Source: PFL25 sp046260155 (GTDB taxonomy: Bacteria; Chloroflexota; Anaerolineae; Anaerolineales; UBA4823). From it: a stretch of DNA of 64,000 nucleotides. The DNA is taken from positions 141,948 to 205,947 of the forward strand of contig JBJYXV010000042.1 in the NCBI GenBank assembly GCA_046260155.1. The letters are read 5' to 3'. Position 1 is the first letter of the stretch. Every line of letters starts with the position of its first letter. Shown here in pieces: positions 8,923 to 19,200 of this stretch. Both the position numbers and the translations under genes were made by a program. The notes beneath the pieces were generated by a model that made no database searches, had not been told where the DNA came from, and saw only the letters and a list, made by a program, of their open reading frames with translations.

Positions 8923-9295
8923 GGCGTGCAGGAGGGAGAAGTAGGAATGAAGGAGCCAGTTACCAATAAGTACCCACAAGGACGATGTCAATCTTACAAA
9001 TATTCAGCTGGATTATTTCCAGTTTCGTTGCTTGTGTGGCATCATCCACTTCCACCCTAAATAACGAATTCTGATCCGGATTGTTACACTTTCGGGCTTC
9101 ATGGCACCTTACAAGAATGCAAGTTCAGGTCAGATCTGGGGGGATCGTCAAGCTGAATTAAAAATCACCAGGATTTCATTGAATTACTTGGAACCATACG
9201 GGCCTATTTCCCATACTAGAAAGAAGATTTTCACATCTCACCTGAAGCTTATAGTGAATCAGGCATACCTGGGTGAAAAAGTGGTTAAAAACATG

Positions 9296-9329
9296 TCTGG
9301 ACGCCTCTTCCACGCTGGAAGCGTCCAGA
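9296..9329. repeat. Two-part hairpin
   Basis: TCTGGACGC / GCGTCCAGA perfect 9-bp outer stem, with an inner TTCC/GGAA stem and a 5-nt loop. Followed by a C-rich tract without T-run. Confidence 0.6.
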
Positions 9330-9528
9330 CACTCACACCCCCCACCCCAGTGAGATGATGGCTTTCACCTCACACCCCATAGGCCCCCATGACCCAATAA
9401 TGAGACGACAATGTCTATTGGCAAAACCCCCGCTCACGTGGGCTAGAATTAAAAACGCATCAGTGATGTTTTTGTTACACATTCAATATTTATTTAACCC
9501 TTTTTGCCCTTGAATCAATAAAAAATAA

Positions 9529-9568
9529 CCCCTCTGTCTGGTTGGGGGGGGCAACCAGGACAGAGGGG
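9529..9568. repeat. Long hairpin with an all-G loop
   Basis: Left arm 9529-9544 (cccctctgtctggttg) pairs with 9552-9568 through 16 bp with one bulged C; the loop is a run of G only. It is the strongest fold in the gene-free stretch. Confidence 0.65.
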
Positions 9569-9832
9569 GCCTAGTGGGGCATCGCCTATTATCACACCAT
9601 TTTTACAAAAATGCAAGTCAATTCAGTTATGAACAGGTAGGAGTAAGGCACTTTTCGTTGCATCACGTTTTCTTGGCTTATCCGTCTTAACAGAAAACTG
9701 GTTTGTTGGATATTTTCGAGATCGGATGGACCAGAGATGCCCCAGAAAATTGGATAACGACGAACCGCCAAACTGGTTTTCTGGTTCAATCCACCCGGAA
9801 CACCTCCCACCCCTTCCGGGTACCTCAACCAA

Positions 9833-9866
9833 GAGACCCCCAAGGTAAACCATCCTTGGAGGTCTC
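9833..9866 (-). terminator. Hairpin just after the GHMP kinase stop codon
   Basis: GAGACCCCCAAGG / CCTTGGAGGTCTC, 13 bp with one mismatch, about 40 nt beyond the stop of the minus-strand kinase gene; on that strand it is followed by TTGGTT. The T-tract is weak on both strands, so termination is probable but not certain. Confidence 0.5.
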
Positions 9867-9906
9867 GATTTTAATCAAACATTCCTAGCCAATCAACTCT
9901 TCGCCG

Positions 9907-10902
9907 CTAACATTCTCCATTTTCTTCGACGTAGATAATTTTACTGCCTTGTGGTTCAAATTTGATCGATACCGGCTTCAATCCTGGCAGAGCACGCATA
10001 ATATCTGGAAAACTCTCCGGGTGGGCATACAGTAACAGGAAACCACCTCCCCCAGCACCCAGTACCTTGCCACCGATCGCCCCGTTCTGACGAGCGACTT
10101 CATACCATTCATCGATCTTGTGGTTGCTGATACCTGAAGCTAATTTCCTTTTTTCCATCCAACCCTGGTGCAGAATCTCACCAAAACCATCCAGATCGTT
10201 GTCCACAAGCGCGTCTCTTAATTCCGCAGCGTAATCTGTCATTTTGCGCAAGCTGGCCCGTTTCGCGTGGTCATTTTCAGTATTTAAACTTTGTTCTTTA
10301 AGTATGTTGTCCGCTGAACGGGTCATACCAGTATAGAGCATCAGCAAGCTCTGCTGCAGCCTGTGTTTTGTCTCCGGCGCACAGATCACTGGATCGACAA
10401 ATACGCTTTCATCAGAATTAAAACGGATATACTGCAATCCACCATATGCAGCGATGTATTGATCCTGTTTACCGATCGGTTTTCTGCAGCGTTCGATTTC
10501 TATTTCACAGGCACCTTGCGCCAATCGTTCAGCACTCACATGCTGCCCGATATGGGCATAGAGGGAGTTCAACAAGCCAACCGTGTAGGTACTCGAGGAG
10601 CCAAGACCTGTACCCTGCGAAGGAATATCAGAAATCGAAGTAATTTCGATTCCACAGGATGGCAGCACCATTTTCAATGCCTCACGGATTAATTCATGTT
10701 TGAGTTGATCAACATGGTCTACGATTTCGGTGATCGAATAACTGGCGCGAATTTGATCGTCAAATTTCTTATTTACATTAATATAAATATATTTATTGAT
10801 CGCCGTACTGAGAACAGCACCAGGTTCGTGCCTGTAATAAGCAGGTAAATCACTGCCCCCACCTGCAAAGCTGATCCGCAATGGCGTGCGAGAGATAATC
10901 AA
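9907..10902 (-). CDS. GHMP kinase, D-glycero-D-manno-heptose 7-phosphate kinase type
   Basis: Sugar kinase of the GHMP superfamily, closest in motifs to HddA/heptose-7-phosphate kinases of GDP-heptose synthesis. The start is TTG 10902: GAGGAG lies 6-7 nt upstream and translation then opens with IISRTPLRISFAGGGSDLP, the family N terminus; the longer open frame upstream is not conserved. Motifs: FAGGGSDLPAYY (motif 1), SQGTGLGSSSTYTVGLL (ATP P-loop of GHMP kinases), GKQDQYIAAYGGLQY, and the C-terminal VLGAGGGGFLLLY (motif 3). Length 331 aa is normal. No heptose isomerase or nucleotidyltransferase is adjacent, so it is an orphan and could act on fucose or another sugar. Confidence 0.85.
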   Translation of the reverse strand: MIISRTPLRISFAGGGSDLPAYYRHEPGAVLSTAINKYIYINVNKKFDDQIRASYSITEIVDHVDQLKHELIREALKMVLPSCGIEITSISDIPSQGTGLGSSSTYTVGLLNSLYAHIGQHVSAERLAQGACEIEIERCRKPIGKQDQYIAAYGGLQYIRFNSDESVFVDPVICAPETKHRLQQSLLMLYTGMTRSADNILKEQSLNTENDHAKRASLRKMTDYAAELRDALVDNDLDGFGEILHQGWMEKRKLASGISNHKIDEWYEVARQNGAIGGKVLGAGGGGFLLLYAHPESFPDIMRALPGLKPVSIKFEPQGSKIIYVEENGEC

Positions 10903-11140
10903 GCCGAGCTCCTCTAAAAATTCAACGATATTCAAGGATGCAGGAAAAACAATAAGATTAATACGATAAATATCCCACACCCTTATCATGATTAACGAAG
11001 GAACGTTGCTGCCTGTTACACCTGCCTCCATACCAATTACAACGACTCATGATAATAGAGAAGTGGTGGATAAAATTCTTTTGTGTTTGGGCAAATTGAT
11101 ATAATATAAGTCTATTTAATGAAGGTAATTCACGGTAAAT

Positions 11141-11491
11141 ATGGTTGTTCATCATATTGATCAATACCAATTTGGCGAGGTGATCATTGATGGAGTCAGT
11201 TATACGCGTGACTTGATCATCCTGCCTTCTGGCATCATTCCCAACTGGTGGCGGGACGAAGGTCATCTACTAAAATTGGATGATCTGAAGCAGGTTCTGG
11301 AGGTGAACCCGAAATTCCTAGTGATCGGAATAGGTGAATCCGGGAGGATGAAGGTATCCAGAAAGGTTAAACAGGCCCTCCAGGCAGCAGGAATTGGATG
11401 GACAGCGCTGCCTACAGGTGAAGCCTGCCAAGAATTTAACCTGCGAGCTGCGGAACAAGGACTTACCGCTGTATTGCACCTGACTTGTTGA
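11141..11491 (+). CDS. Mth938/AAMDC-domain (DUF498) protein
   Basis: 116-residue single-domain protein of the Mth938 family (also related to NDUFAF3 and AAMDC). Typical lines are YTRDLIILPSGIIPNWWR and FLVIGIGESGRMKVS...LPTGEACQEFN. The family is widespread without an agreed biochemical role in bacteria. The ATG at 11141 follows an AT-rich region with TATAAT at 11100-11105; the spacing to a -35 is unclear. The gene stands alone between the divergent GHMP kinase and the PAS gene. Confidence 0.85.
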   Translation: MVVHHIDQYQFGEVIIDGVSYTRDLIILPSGIIPNWWRDEGHLLKLDDLKQVLEVNPKFLVIGIGESGRMKVSRKVKQALQAAGIGWTALPTGEACQEFNLRAAEQGLTAVLHLTC

Positions 11492-11617
11492 CCCCAAATC
11501 ACATGCTCATAAATCAAAAAATTATGCTAAACTATCTTCATTGGTTTGAGCAATATATTTTGAACAATCACCATATGCACAGCAAGAAAATCTTCTGCAA
11601 TTCTTGGAGACAGTGAC

Positions 11618-13234
11618 ATGAATAAAGAACCAAGACCCCATTACGCGTTCTGGTTTGGTTTGATCGGTTTCCTGCTAGGACTGGTATTTGTTGTCCTAGC
11701 CACACTGATCGCTCTTTTTGCCCTCGAAGAACCGGTAACAATTGAGAATGTTCTCGCAATCCACATGCAAACGGGTGCGCTCTTCTGGCTGATTGATAGC
11801 GTCCCATTCCTGGCTGCAATTCTGATGGCGTTCATTGGCAACCGTCAGAATGTGATCATCCATAATCGCTACCAGTATGCAAAAGCACTCCATCACCGGG
11901 ACTCGGAAATTCGCCATTTGAATTCTGTGTTAGCCAAACAGGACGAAGCCCACCACCAGCTGGATGAAGTGATCGGCCGTGGGAAACGTGATTGGGAAAC
12001 GACATTTGACGCAGTTGACGACATGATTATCATCACCGATGTCAGTGGAAAAATCCTGCGCTGCAACCGGTCCACCAGCCATGCATTCCGCACGAACTTC
12101 GAAAACATCATCGGGCAGCCGATTGATAGCTTATTCTTTGGAGAGAGTTCCAATGGGAATGCCAGGTTGCCAGCCCATAAAACTGAAATTCGTTTCCCCA
12201 AGCTTGAAGGTTGGTATGAAGTAGCGAGCAGTGCTACCAAGTTGGAACAGGACCGCGCAGCGACCATTTACTTGATTCGCAATGTCACGGAGCGTAAACA
12301 AGCCTCGCTCGATCTGTCGCGCCAGAAGGAATATTATGAATCCCTGGTACGCAACAGCCCCTTTGCGATCGTCACCCTGAGCCTTGACCAGCGCATCGTC
12401 GCCAGCAACCCGGCATTTGAAAGTATCTTTGGCTATTCCCAGCAGGAAGTAATTGGCCATGAAATTGACACGCTGATCGCACCACAGGAATTGCTTGAAG
12501 AGTCTCAATCACTAACAGATTCAGTACTGTCTGGAGAGGTCGTACATCAATTAACCAGGCGACAGCGCAAAGATGGCAATCTGGTTGAAGTTGAAGTCTA
12601 CGGGATCCCGGTCATCCTGTGGGGAAAACAGATTGGCATCCTGGCGCTCTACCATGATGTCTCCCAGCTGATGCAAAGAGAACCCGCAGTTACGCCGGAA
12701 ACGATGTTTGAAGATTACACCACAGATGAAGATCAAGTGCTTGAAATAATCGAAGAACCAGCTGAAGAAGTTGAAGAAAAGCCTGAATTTGACCAACAGC
12801 TAGAGGATGATGCCATGGCCAAGCTGGGCACAAAACCCATGGAAGAGATTGAGGGTATTGGTCCAGCATATTCCGAAAAATTAGCTGCCATCGATATCCA
12901 CACTGTTGACCAGTATCTGGTATTGGCTGCAAACCGCGAAGGGCGTAAAGAGCTCTCAGAAAAAACAGGGATATCGCCAAAGTTGATTTTAGAATGGGCG
13001 AACCGGGCTGACCTGATGCGGGTACCAGGTGTTGGTGAAGAATTCAGCGACCTGTTGGAACAAGCCGGGGTAGATACAGTGAACGAACTCAAGTTTCGCA
13101 ATCCGGAGAACCTCTACAATACCCTGCTGCAGATTAATGAGGAAAAGAATTTGGTGCGGCGTGTGCCATCCCAATCTGATGTTGAAGCGTGGATTGATTC
13201 TGCAAAACAACTGCCAGTTATGCTGACATATTAA
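11618..13234 (+). CDS. Membrane-anchored double-PAS protein with C-terminal DUF4332 (helix-hairpin-helix)
   Basis: 538-residue protein: two N-terminal membrane helices (about 13-37 and 52-72), a short coiled linker, PAS-A (about 125-230, DWETTFDAVDDMIIITD), PAS-B (about 240-350, YYESLVRNSPFAIVTLS), a Glu-rich acidic linker (about 355-405), then a DUF4332/HhH module (about 410-535: EEIEGIGPAYSEKLAAI and MRVPGVGEEFSDLLEQAG). There is no histidine kinase, GGDEF or receiver domain, so the output must be through the HhH module, which in other proteins binds DNA or mediates protein contacts. A sensory role at the membrane is inferred from the PAS domains. Start ATG 11618 with GGAGACAG upstream. Confidence 0.85.
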   Translation: MNKEPRPHYAFWFGLIGFLLGLVFVVLATLIALFALEEPVTIENVLAIHMQTGALFWLIDSVPFLAAILMAFIGNRQNVIIHNRYQYAKALHHRDSEIRHLNSVLAKQDEAHHQLDEVIGRGKRDWETTFDAVDDMIIITDVSGKILRCNRSTSHAFRTNFENIIGQPIDSLFFGESSNGNARLPAHKTEIRFPKLEGWYEVASSATKLEQDRAATIYLIRNVTERKQASLDLSRQKEYYESLVRNSPFAIVTLSLDQRIVASNPAFESIFGYSQQEVIGHEIDTLIAPQELLEESQSLTDSVLSGEVVHQLTRRQRKDGNLVEVEVYGIPVILWGKQIGILALYHDVSQLMQREPAVTPETMFEDYTTDEDQVLEIIEEPAEEVEEKPEFDQQLEDDAMAKLGTKPMEEIEGIGPAYSEKLAAIDIHTVDQYLVLAANREGRKELSEKTGISPKLILEWANRADLMRVPGVGEEFSDLLEQAGVDTVNELKFRNPENLYNTLLQINEEKNLVRRVPSQSDVEAWIDSAKQLPVMLTY

Positions 13235-13341
13235 ACAGCCGCTTATTAGTACTAAAGCTCTATTGAATTTATGTTACAAACCGGTAAACTAGTAATACAG
13301 TAGAGGAGAAGAAACCTCACTTCCCACCCAACACCCCCCAA

Positions 13342-13372
13342 GTCCCTCCTTTCTACCAAGGTGAGGAGGGAC
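13342..13372. repeat. 9-bp inverted repeat upstream of a terminator
   Basis: GTCCCTCCT / AGGAGGGAC perfect stem with a 13-nt loop, flanked by a run of C; it sits 12 nt before the terminator hairpin. Confidence 0.6.
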
Positions 13373-13383
13373 CCGAGAATTCC

Positions 13384-13414
13384 CCGCAAGCCGAGTCGGT
13401 TTGCGGTTTTTTTT
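13384..13414 (+). terminator. Rho-independent terminator after the PAS gene
   Basis: CCGCAAGCCGA / TCGGTTTGCGG 11-bp stem (one G-T pair), 1-nt loop region, followed by eight T. Strong intrinsic terminator about 150 nt after the stop codon. Confidence 0.85.
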
Positions 13415-13526
13415 ATCCCAGCAGCCGCGGGATATATTCTAGATCAGTTTTCCTGCTCAAACCTGGGTTTCCACATATAATAGAATGACCGCAATGGATT
13501 AAAGACGTTGTTTCAAGGATAACAGG

Positions 13527-14447
13527 ATGCATGCACCAACTCTCGGTAGAAATTTGTTACTCTTGCGCTGGCTTGCCCTCCTGCTCCCTATACTGCTGGG
13601 GGTCACGCCAACCCAATCTGCTCCTGATGCATTAGAAATTTCCATTGCCTTCATCGATGTCGGCCAGGGTGATGCAACCCTGATCCGGAATGGGGCAGGA
13701 TTTGACATCCTGATCGATGGTGGTCGAAAATCAGCAGGTGAAGAAATTATCGATTATCTGCATCGCGTGGGGGTTGACGACCTGGAAATTGTCATAGCCA
13801 CGCATGCCGATAGCGACCATATTGGAGGATTAATCGCCGTGCTTGAATCCGACCTGATCCCGGTTGAAAGCGTTTATTTCAATGGTTATCCAGGTGATAC
13901 TTTGACATGGCAGGAATTTGCAGCAGCGGTCATTGCGGAAGGGCTTGTGCTTGTCCCCATACATTACCCTCAAAATTATAACTGGGGTGGTTTTGAAGTC
14001 GAGGTGTTGAATCCGGTTGAAAACCTGGTAGATCCTGAACAAAACGACGTTTCGATCGTACTGGTATTCGACTATGCGCAGATGACGTTTTTACTACCAG
14101 CTGATATCGACTCCGCTATCGAACAGCTGCTGCCCGGCCGGACTATCGACCTGCAGGCGCACATTCTCAAGGTCGCCCACCACGGTAGTAAGTTCAGCAG
14201 CTCGCAAGCATTCCTGGAAGCAGTCCAACCCAGTGAAGCGGTCATATCTGTTGGGGAGAATCCCTACGGCCACCCAGCGCCAGAAACACTTGAAAGACTG
14301 AGTTCCATTGAGACCCGAGTCTGGCGCACCGATCTTGTAGGAACGATCCTGATATCCAGCGATGGCAGCAGCTACGATATCCTGCCTAAGATCATTTTCC
14401 TGCCCATACTGTTCGATTTTACAGGTCACGATTCGACCAATTATTGA
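13527..14447 (+). CDS. Exported ComEC/Rec2-like metallo-beta-lactamase-fold hydrolase
   Basis: 306-residue protein with a signal peptide (residues 1-31) and a stand-alone MBL domain as in the C terminus of ComEC: FIDVGQGDATLI, LIDGG, THADSDHIGG (HxDxDH metal site), VLVFDY...FLLPADID and VAHHGSK. The ComEC channel part is absent. Such free MBL proteins are common in Firmicutes and Chloroflexota and are probably extracytoplasmic phosphodiesterases or nucleases. A hydrophobic stretch near the C terminus (IIFLPILFDF) is unusual for the class. No competence genes are adjacent. Confidence 0.85.
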   Translation: MHAPTLGRNLLLLRWLALLLPILLGVTPTQSAPDALEISIAFIDVGQGDATLIRNGAGFDILIDGGRKSAGEEIIDYLHRVGVDDLEIVIATHADSDHIGGLIAVLESDLIPVESVYFNGYPGDTLTWQEFAAAVIAEGLVLVPIHYPQNYNWGGFEVEVLNPVENLVDPEQNDVSIVLVFDYAQMTFLLPADIDSAIEQLLPGRTIDLQAHILKVAHHGSKFSSSQAFLEAVQPSEAVISVGENPYGHPAPETLERLSSIETRVWRTDLVGTILISSDGSSYDILPKIIFLPILFDFTGHDSTNY

Positions 14448-14544
14448 TCCTAGATGTACCTTGGTTCCACCTATCCTCCAGCGATCAGGAATAGAATCAC
14501 AACTGTGGCAATGATTGATCCTCCCAGAATAAGTCAGGACAAAA

Positions 14545-16185
14545 TTGAAAAACATCGCTCAGTCACCCTGGTGGGTTAAAACCACAATTTACCAGATTTA
14601 TCCCCGCTCCTTTAAAGATTCGAACCAGGATGGAATTGGTGATTTGAAAGGGATCATTTCCAAGCTCGACTACATCAAAGATTTAGGTTTTGAAACGATC
14701 TGGCTTTCACCATTCTTCACCAGCCCACAACGGGATGGGGGTTACGACATCAGTCATTTCCTGGAAATCGCTCCAGAGTATGGTCAAATGGCAGATGTAG
14801 ATCAGCTGATCGATCAGGTCCATCAAAAAGGCATGCGCATCATTTTCGACCTGGTCCTGAACCATACGTCAGATCAACACCCCTGGTTTCGTGAATCTCG
14901 GAGCAGCAAAGACAACTCGAAAAGAGATTGGTATATTTGGAGAGATGGACGGGGAAAGCGACCTCCCAACAACTGGCGATCCATCGTTGGGGGTTCCGGG
15001 TGGCACTACGATCCACCGACTGGACAGTGGTATTACGCAAGCTTCCTGCCTTTTCAACCCGATCTGAACTACCGTAATCCTGAAGTGATCAAGACAATGT
15101 TGGGAATCGCAAAGTACTGGCTGGATAAGGGAGTCGATGGTTTCCGATTGGATATATTTCACACGCTGTTCAAAGATGCACAATTTCGAGATAACCCCTG
15201 CTCGACCACCCTGTTTTCAACCGACTTCCAGGCCGGGTATTTCCAAAATTATGTATACAATCACAACCAACCAGAAACCATCCAATTTGCTCTCCAGTTG
15301 AGACGATTGGCTGATTCCTACCTGAATCCCAGGCTGCTACTTGGGGAGGTTTTCGCAAAGGATGTAACCCTGAAGAAATATCTGGGAACAGATATGGATG
15401 GTTTAAACCTGGTTTTCTTGTGGAATTTAATCCACGGAAAGGCAGATGCAACCCATCTGCGTGAAGTTCTCCACCACTTCGAAACACACTATACTCTTCC
15501 CTACACACCGGTGCTTGTTTTCGGCAACCATGACGTACAGCGGTTGATCACCAGGATTGGTTCTGATCCGAAGCTGGCAGCCCTCCTAGCAGTCTTCCAA
15601 CTAACCGCGCGAGGCGTTCCGGTGGTTTACTATGGCGATGAAATTGGCATGGAGGAGATGAATCTATCGAAAAAGGATTGGAAAGATCCGGTTGGGCAGC
15701 GCTTCAGGTGGGTTCCCGGTATGGTCTTTAAAGCACTTAAATTAAGTGCCACCCGCGATGGCTGCCGGACGCCGATGCAATGGGGACCAGAGGTAAATGC
15801 AGGTTTTACTATCCCTGGCATCCATCCCTGGATGCCGGTTAATGCGCATTCCAGCATTGTCAATGTTTCTAGCCAGGCCGATAGACCTCTCTCTCTCTTG
15901 AATACCTACCGGAAACTGCTAAAAATTCGGCGCGAGCATGCTGCTCTCCACCTCGGTCGCCTGGAGTTGATTGAGTTCGACCAGGCAAATCCCCAGCTGT
16001 TAGCATATCGCCGGCAGGCTGGGGATGAGATCCTGTTGGTATTGATTAATTTTGGTCCTGCGAGGTGTACCTTCGGTTTGGAGAATGAGCATCCGCACAT
16101 CATTTTCCAGATTGGGAAGGTTACCCTTGAAGGATCGAAAACCCTTCACCTGGAACCACAATCTGCTGCGATTCTGGCAAAATAA
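14545..16185 (+). CDS. GH13 alpha-glucosidase (oligo-1,6-glucosidase/trehalose-type)
   Basis: 546-residue cytoplasmic glycoside hydrolase of family GH13. TTG 14545 is chosen with AGTCAGGA upstream, giving the usual opening PWWVKTTIYQIYPRSFKDSN. Catalytic residues: nucleophile Asp203 (GVDGFRLDIFH), acid/base Glu268 (LLLGEVF), third Asp330 (FGNHD). The (QPDLNYRNPEV) site after beta4 and the C-terminal beta domain are intact. The sequence fits exo-acting alpha-glucosidases that hydrolyse small malto-/isomalto-oligosaccharides or sucrose; specificity is not readable. It stands alone, convergent with the cyclase gene, with no transporter nearby. Confidence 0.9.
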   Translation: MKNIAQSPWWVKTTIYQIYPRSFKDSNQDGIGDLKGIISKLDYIKDLGFETIWLSPFFTSPQRDGGYDISHFLEIAPEYGQMADVDQLIDQVHQKGMRIIFDLVLNHTSDQHPWFRESRSSKDNSKRDWYIWRDGRGKRPPNNWRSIVGGSGWHYDPPTGQWYYASFLPFQPDLNYRNPEVIKTMLGIAKYWLDKGVDGFRLDIFHTLFKDAQFRDNPCSTTLFSTDFQAGYFQNYVYNHNQPETIQFALQLRRLADSYLNPRLLLGEVFAKDVTLKKYLGTDMDGLNLVFLWNLIHGKADATHLREVLHHFETHYTLPYTPVLVFGNHDVQRLITRIGSDPKLAALLAVFQLTARGVPVVYYGDEIGMEEMNLSKKDWKDPVGQRFRWVPGMVFKALKLSATRDGCRTPMQWGPEVNAGFTIPGIHPWMPVNAHSSIVNVSSQADRPLSLLNTYRKLLKIRREHAALHLGRLELIEFDQANPQLLAYRRQAGDEILLVLINFGPARCTFGLENEHPHIIFQIGKVTLEGSKTLHLEPQSAAILAK

Positions 16186-16227
16186 TAACAGCGGTATCCC
16201 ACGAGAGTCGAATGGGGAGAAATCAAA

Positions 16228-19200
16228 CTAACCGAGTTTGCGAACACCAGGTAAATTCCGGAAACATTTCAACAGCTCTGGGTCAGATATGTGTGCGCTG
16301 ATGTAGGAAACAATCTGGCGAGCCTCTGCGCGCATTTCATCTGCCAGCTTTTTATCCTTTTCAAGTTCCGCTAAATCTAACAGAATTGCCCACAAAATTC
16401 TGCGTGAACCTTGTTTAGAAGCCATTAAGCGACCTTCTAATAAAAACTGGTAAGCACGGTCATGCTCCCCAAGTCCGATCAATGCCCTGGCTTTTTGGTT
16501 TAATAAATCTGGAACAAGGATCTTGACAGCATTTCTATCCTGATAATCGAGATAATGATCTCCAATTTGCAAGGCTGATTCATAATCTCTATTCCGCAAG
16601 AGTATCTCTACATGCAAGGTAAAAATAAAAGGATGGAAAAATAGCTCGCTGTGGATGCTATAATCACTACCAACTTGATTGAATATCTCGAGAGCTTTTT
16701 CTGGGTGTCCAGCATACATTTCGTACTGGGCCTGATTCACAAATAGCAGAGGTTCGAAGCTCTGGTATTGTTTCACAAAATCACCGATCTGGGATTCCAG
16801 CTTCTTTGCAGGACCGAGATCCCCCAGCATAGAATATAGCCAGGAACTAAACATTTGGCTAGCGATGATCCCCGCTGCAAAATTCGCCTGCAATGATAAC
16901 TCCAGCGTGCGCTCCAAAGCCTGCATGCCTTCACCAAATTCGCCGTGCTCCAGGCAGATCGGACCGATCACATAACTATTATATGCCCTGCCCCAAACAT
17001 TGCTGATTTCTTCGCTGATCAGCCTCCCCTCTTCAGCATAAGATAAAGATTTTTCAAATTCTCCAGCTTTGTAATAACTCTCAGCTAAAGAAGCCAGGTT
17101 GTCAGCCAGCATGGGCAGGTTATCAACTTCCCGCCAGTACGCCTGTGAATTTTCATATGCAGCCCAGGCCTCATTTATACGCCCCGAGCGCATATACGGT
17201 CTCGCTAAATCATGCTCGATGAAAGCTTTTACCTCCCTTAAATCATGTTCCTTCGCAATGCGCAAACCCTGCTCACCGTATGTAACAGCCTGTTCCAGAT
17301 CGCCTCCAGAGTAGGTCAGAATTAGCATCATGCTCCACAGTGCTTTTGCTTCAGCCTCGTATTCTCTCAAATCTATAGCTAGGTTTAATGCACGCCGGGA
17401 TAATTCTGTACCCATCTGTGGATTAAACTTCACATTTGGCGTGGAGTAAATCGTTGCCTGAGGGATCAAAGCAGCCAATTCTAACGACCGATCACGGCGG
17501 GTATGGGCTAATTCTTCCAGCTCTTCATAATTATCCAGTGCCTGATCGAAATCATTGATCAACTCGAGTGCCCTGCCTCGCTGCACATACAGCTCGGTCA
17601 ATTGGACATTGGTGACATTGAGTTTCAAAGCGAGCTGGATCGCCAGCAGGAAATAGTGGCTGGCTTCTTGATTCGCGAACAGCTTCATGGATTGCCTGCC
17701 GGCGATCTGGTAGTACTTCAGTGCACCCTGGAAATCGCGCGCGCTGTCATAATGGTAAGCCAGGCGATAAGCTTCTTCTGCCAGGTTGCCAGCATACAGT
17801 TTTTCAATAGCTTCGCCAACCTGGCGGTGGTAATCCCGGCGCTGGCGTTTGAGGATCGATTGGTAAGCAGCTTCTCGGGTCAGCTCATGTCTGAACATAT
17901 ACTCCAATTCAGGTGTTTGAGGTACAACTTGAATTAAACCGGATTGTTGCAGAGTCGCCAACTGCCCTTCGAGATCAGTGATATTTTTGCCAATTTCAAG
18001 AATGATCTGGTATGAAAATATTCGCCCGATAACCGATGCCATCTGCAGTGTTAGGCGTGCCTGCTCATCCAAGCGATCAATTCTGGCAAGAAGTAATGCA
18101 TGCAAATTATCTGGAATGTCAAATTCTTCATAATTGGGAGCTAATTGCCATTGCGATTCATAATCGCTCAGCTTGATGATCCCTTTCTCGATTAAAGTAC
18201 GTACAACCTCTTCAAGGAAAAATGGGTTGCCTTCAGATTTTTCCAAAATCGATTCGCGCAGTTCACCAGGCAGGTTGGAAATTTTCAGCAGGTTATCAAT
18301 CAATTGGTTGCTGTCCTTCTCAACCAGCGGTTCGAGATAGAATTCCTCGAAAGCAGCTGCAGATTGTCTGGCGAATTCACGTAATTGCCAGGCTGGTGAA
18401 TCAAGATGCGGGCGCATGGCACATACAAACAATATTGGTACATCCGTTGCCAGCTGAAAAAGGTGCATAGTCAGCTCAACCGAAGCTTCATCCGCCCAGT
18501 GCAGATCATCAAGCACCAAAACTACAGGCTGCTCATGAGCTTTCGTGGTCCAGATGTCCAGCATGCTGGAAAAAATGGCCCGTTTGACCGCTTCACCCTG
18601 GATTGGAGTGGTACTCTCTTCAGATTTATGATCCACCGTAAGCAAGATATCCAGAGCATTAACGATCCCCGATTGCTGATCAAGGCTTAGTGCCGAGAAA
18701 CTATTTCTTACTTTACTTTGCAGAATATCGATTGGCTCATCATCACCGATCTGGCAAACTTGTCTTAAAGCCTGGACATACATTCCATATGGCCTGGAGA
18801 TTTCATATGAAATTCCACGTGTAGCGATCCAGAGATATTCTCCCGAGTGTTCCACTTCCAATTCAGAATGTAGCTCTTCGATCAAGCGGCTTTTACCCAA
18901 GCCCGCCTCCCCAACCAGAGTAAAAATCTGACCATTCCCTGCGAATAGCTGGCCAATTACGGATTTTAGGGAGCGAATTTCACGCTCCCGGCCAACCAGG
19001 GTTGACCGTATTCCGGCGATCCCGCGCGCCTGGGTGGGTATCTCTTTGCGTCCCATAACGCGATAAACCGGAACTGGATCATGCTTTCCTTTGACATCCA
19101 GGCTTCCGAGGGAATCAACCTCGATCCAGGGTGCCACCTGGCGGTAGGTCTCATCCGTGATCAGGATCGCACCTGGATCAGCGCTTTCTTCCATGCGGGC

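Larger units (their letters stand above)
8814..9906. other. Gene-free stretch with five stem-loops
   Basis: No convincing protein-coding frame on either strand: short open frames here have no start signals and translate to low-complexity or Trp/Pro/Arg-rich nonsense. The stretch instead holds perfect or near-perfect inverted repeats at 8891-8922, 9296-9329, 9529-9568, 9793-9821 and 9833-9866, C- and G-runs around 9330-9440 and 9540-9575, and two copies of AAACTGGTTT (about 9695 and 9771). No tRNA, rRNA or CRISPR-like repeat is seen. Confidence 0.6.

Noticed and set aside
8872..9060. Small protein gene after the second lamin-tail gene
   Set aside because: The 62-codon frame spans the perfect stem at 8891-8922 and gives a composition unlike real proteins; no usable ribosome site.
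9592..9888. Opposing short frames in the gene-free stretch
   Set aside because: Frames on both strands overlap each other and hairpin arms, have no similarity and no start signals.
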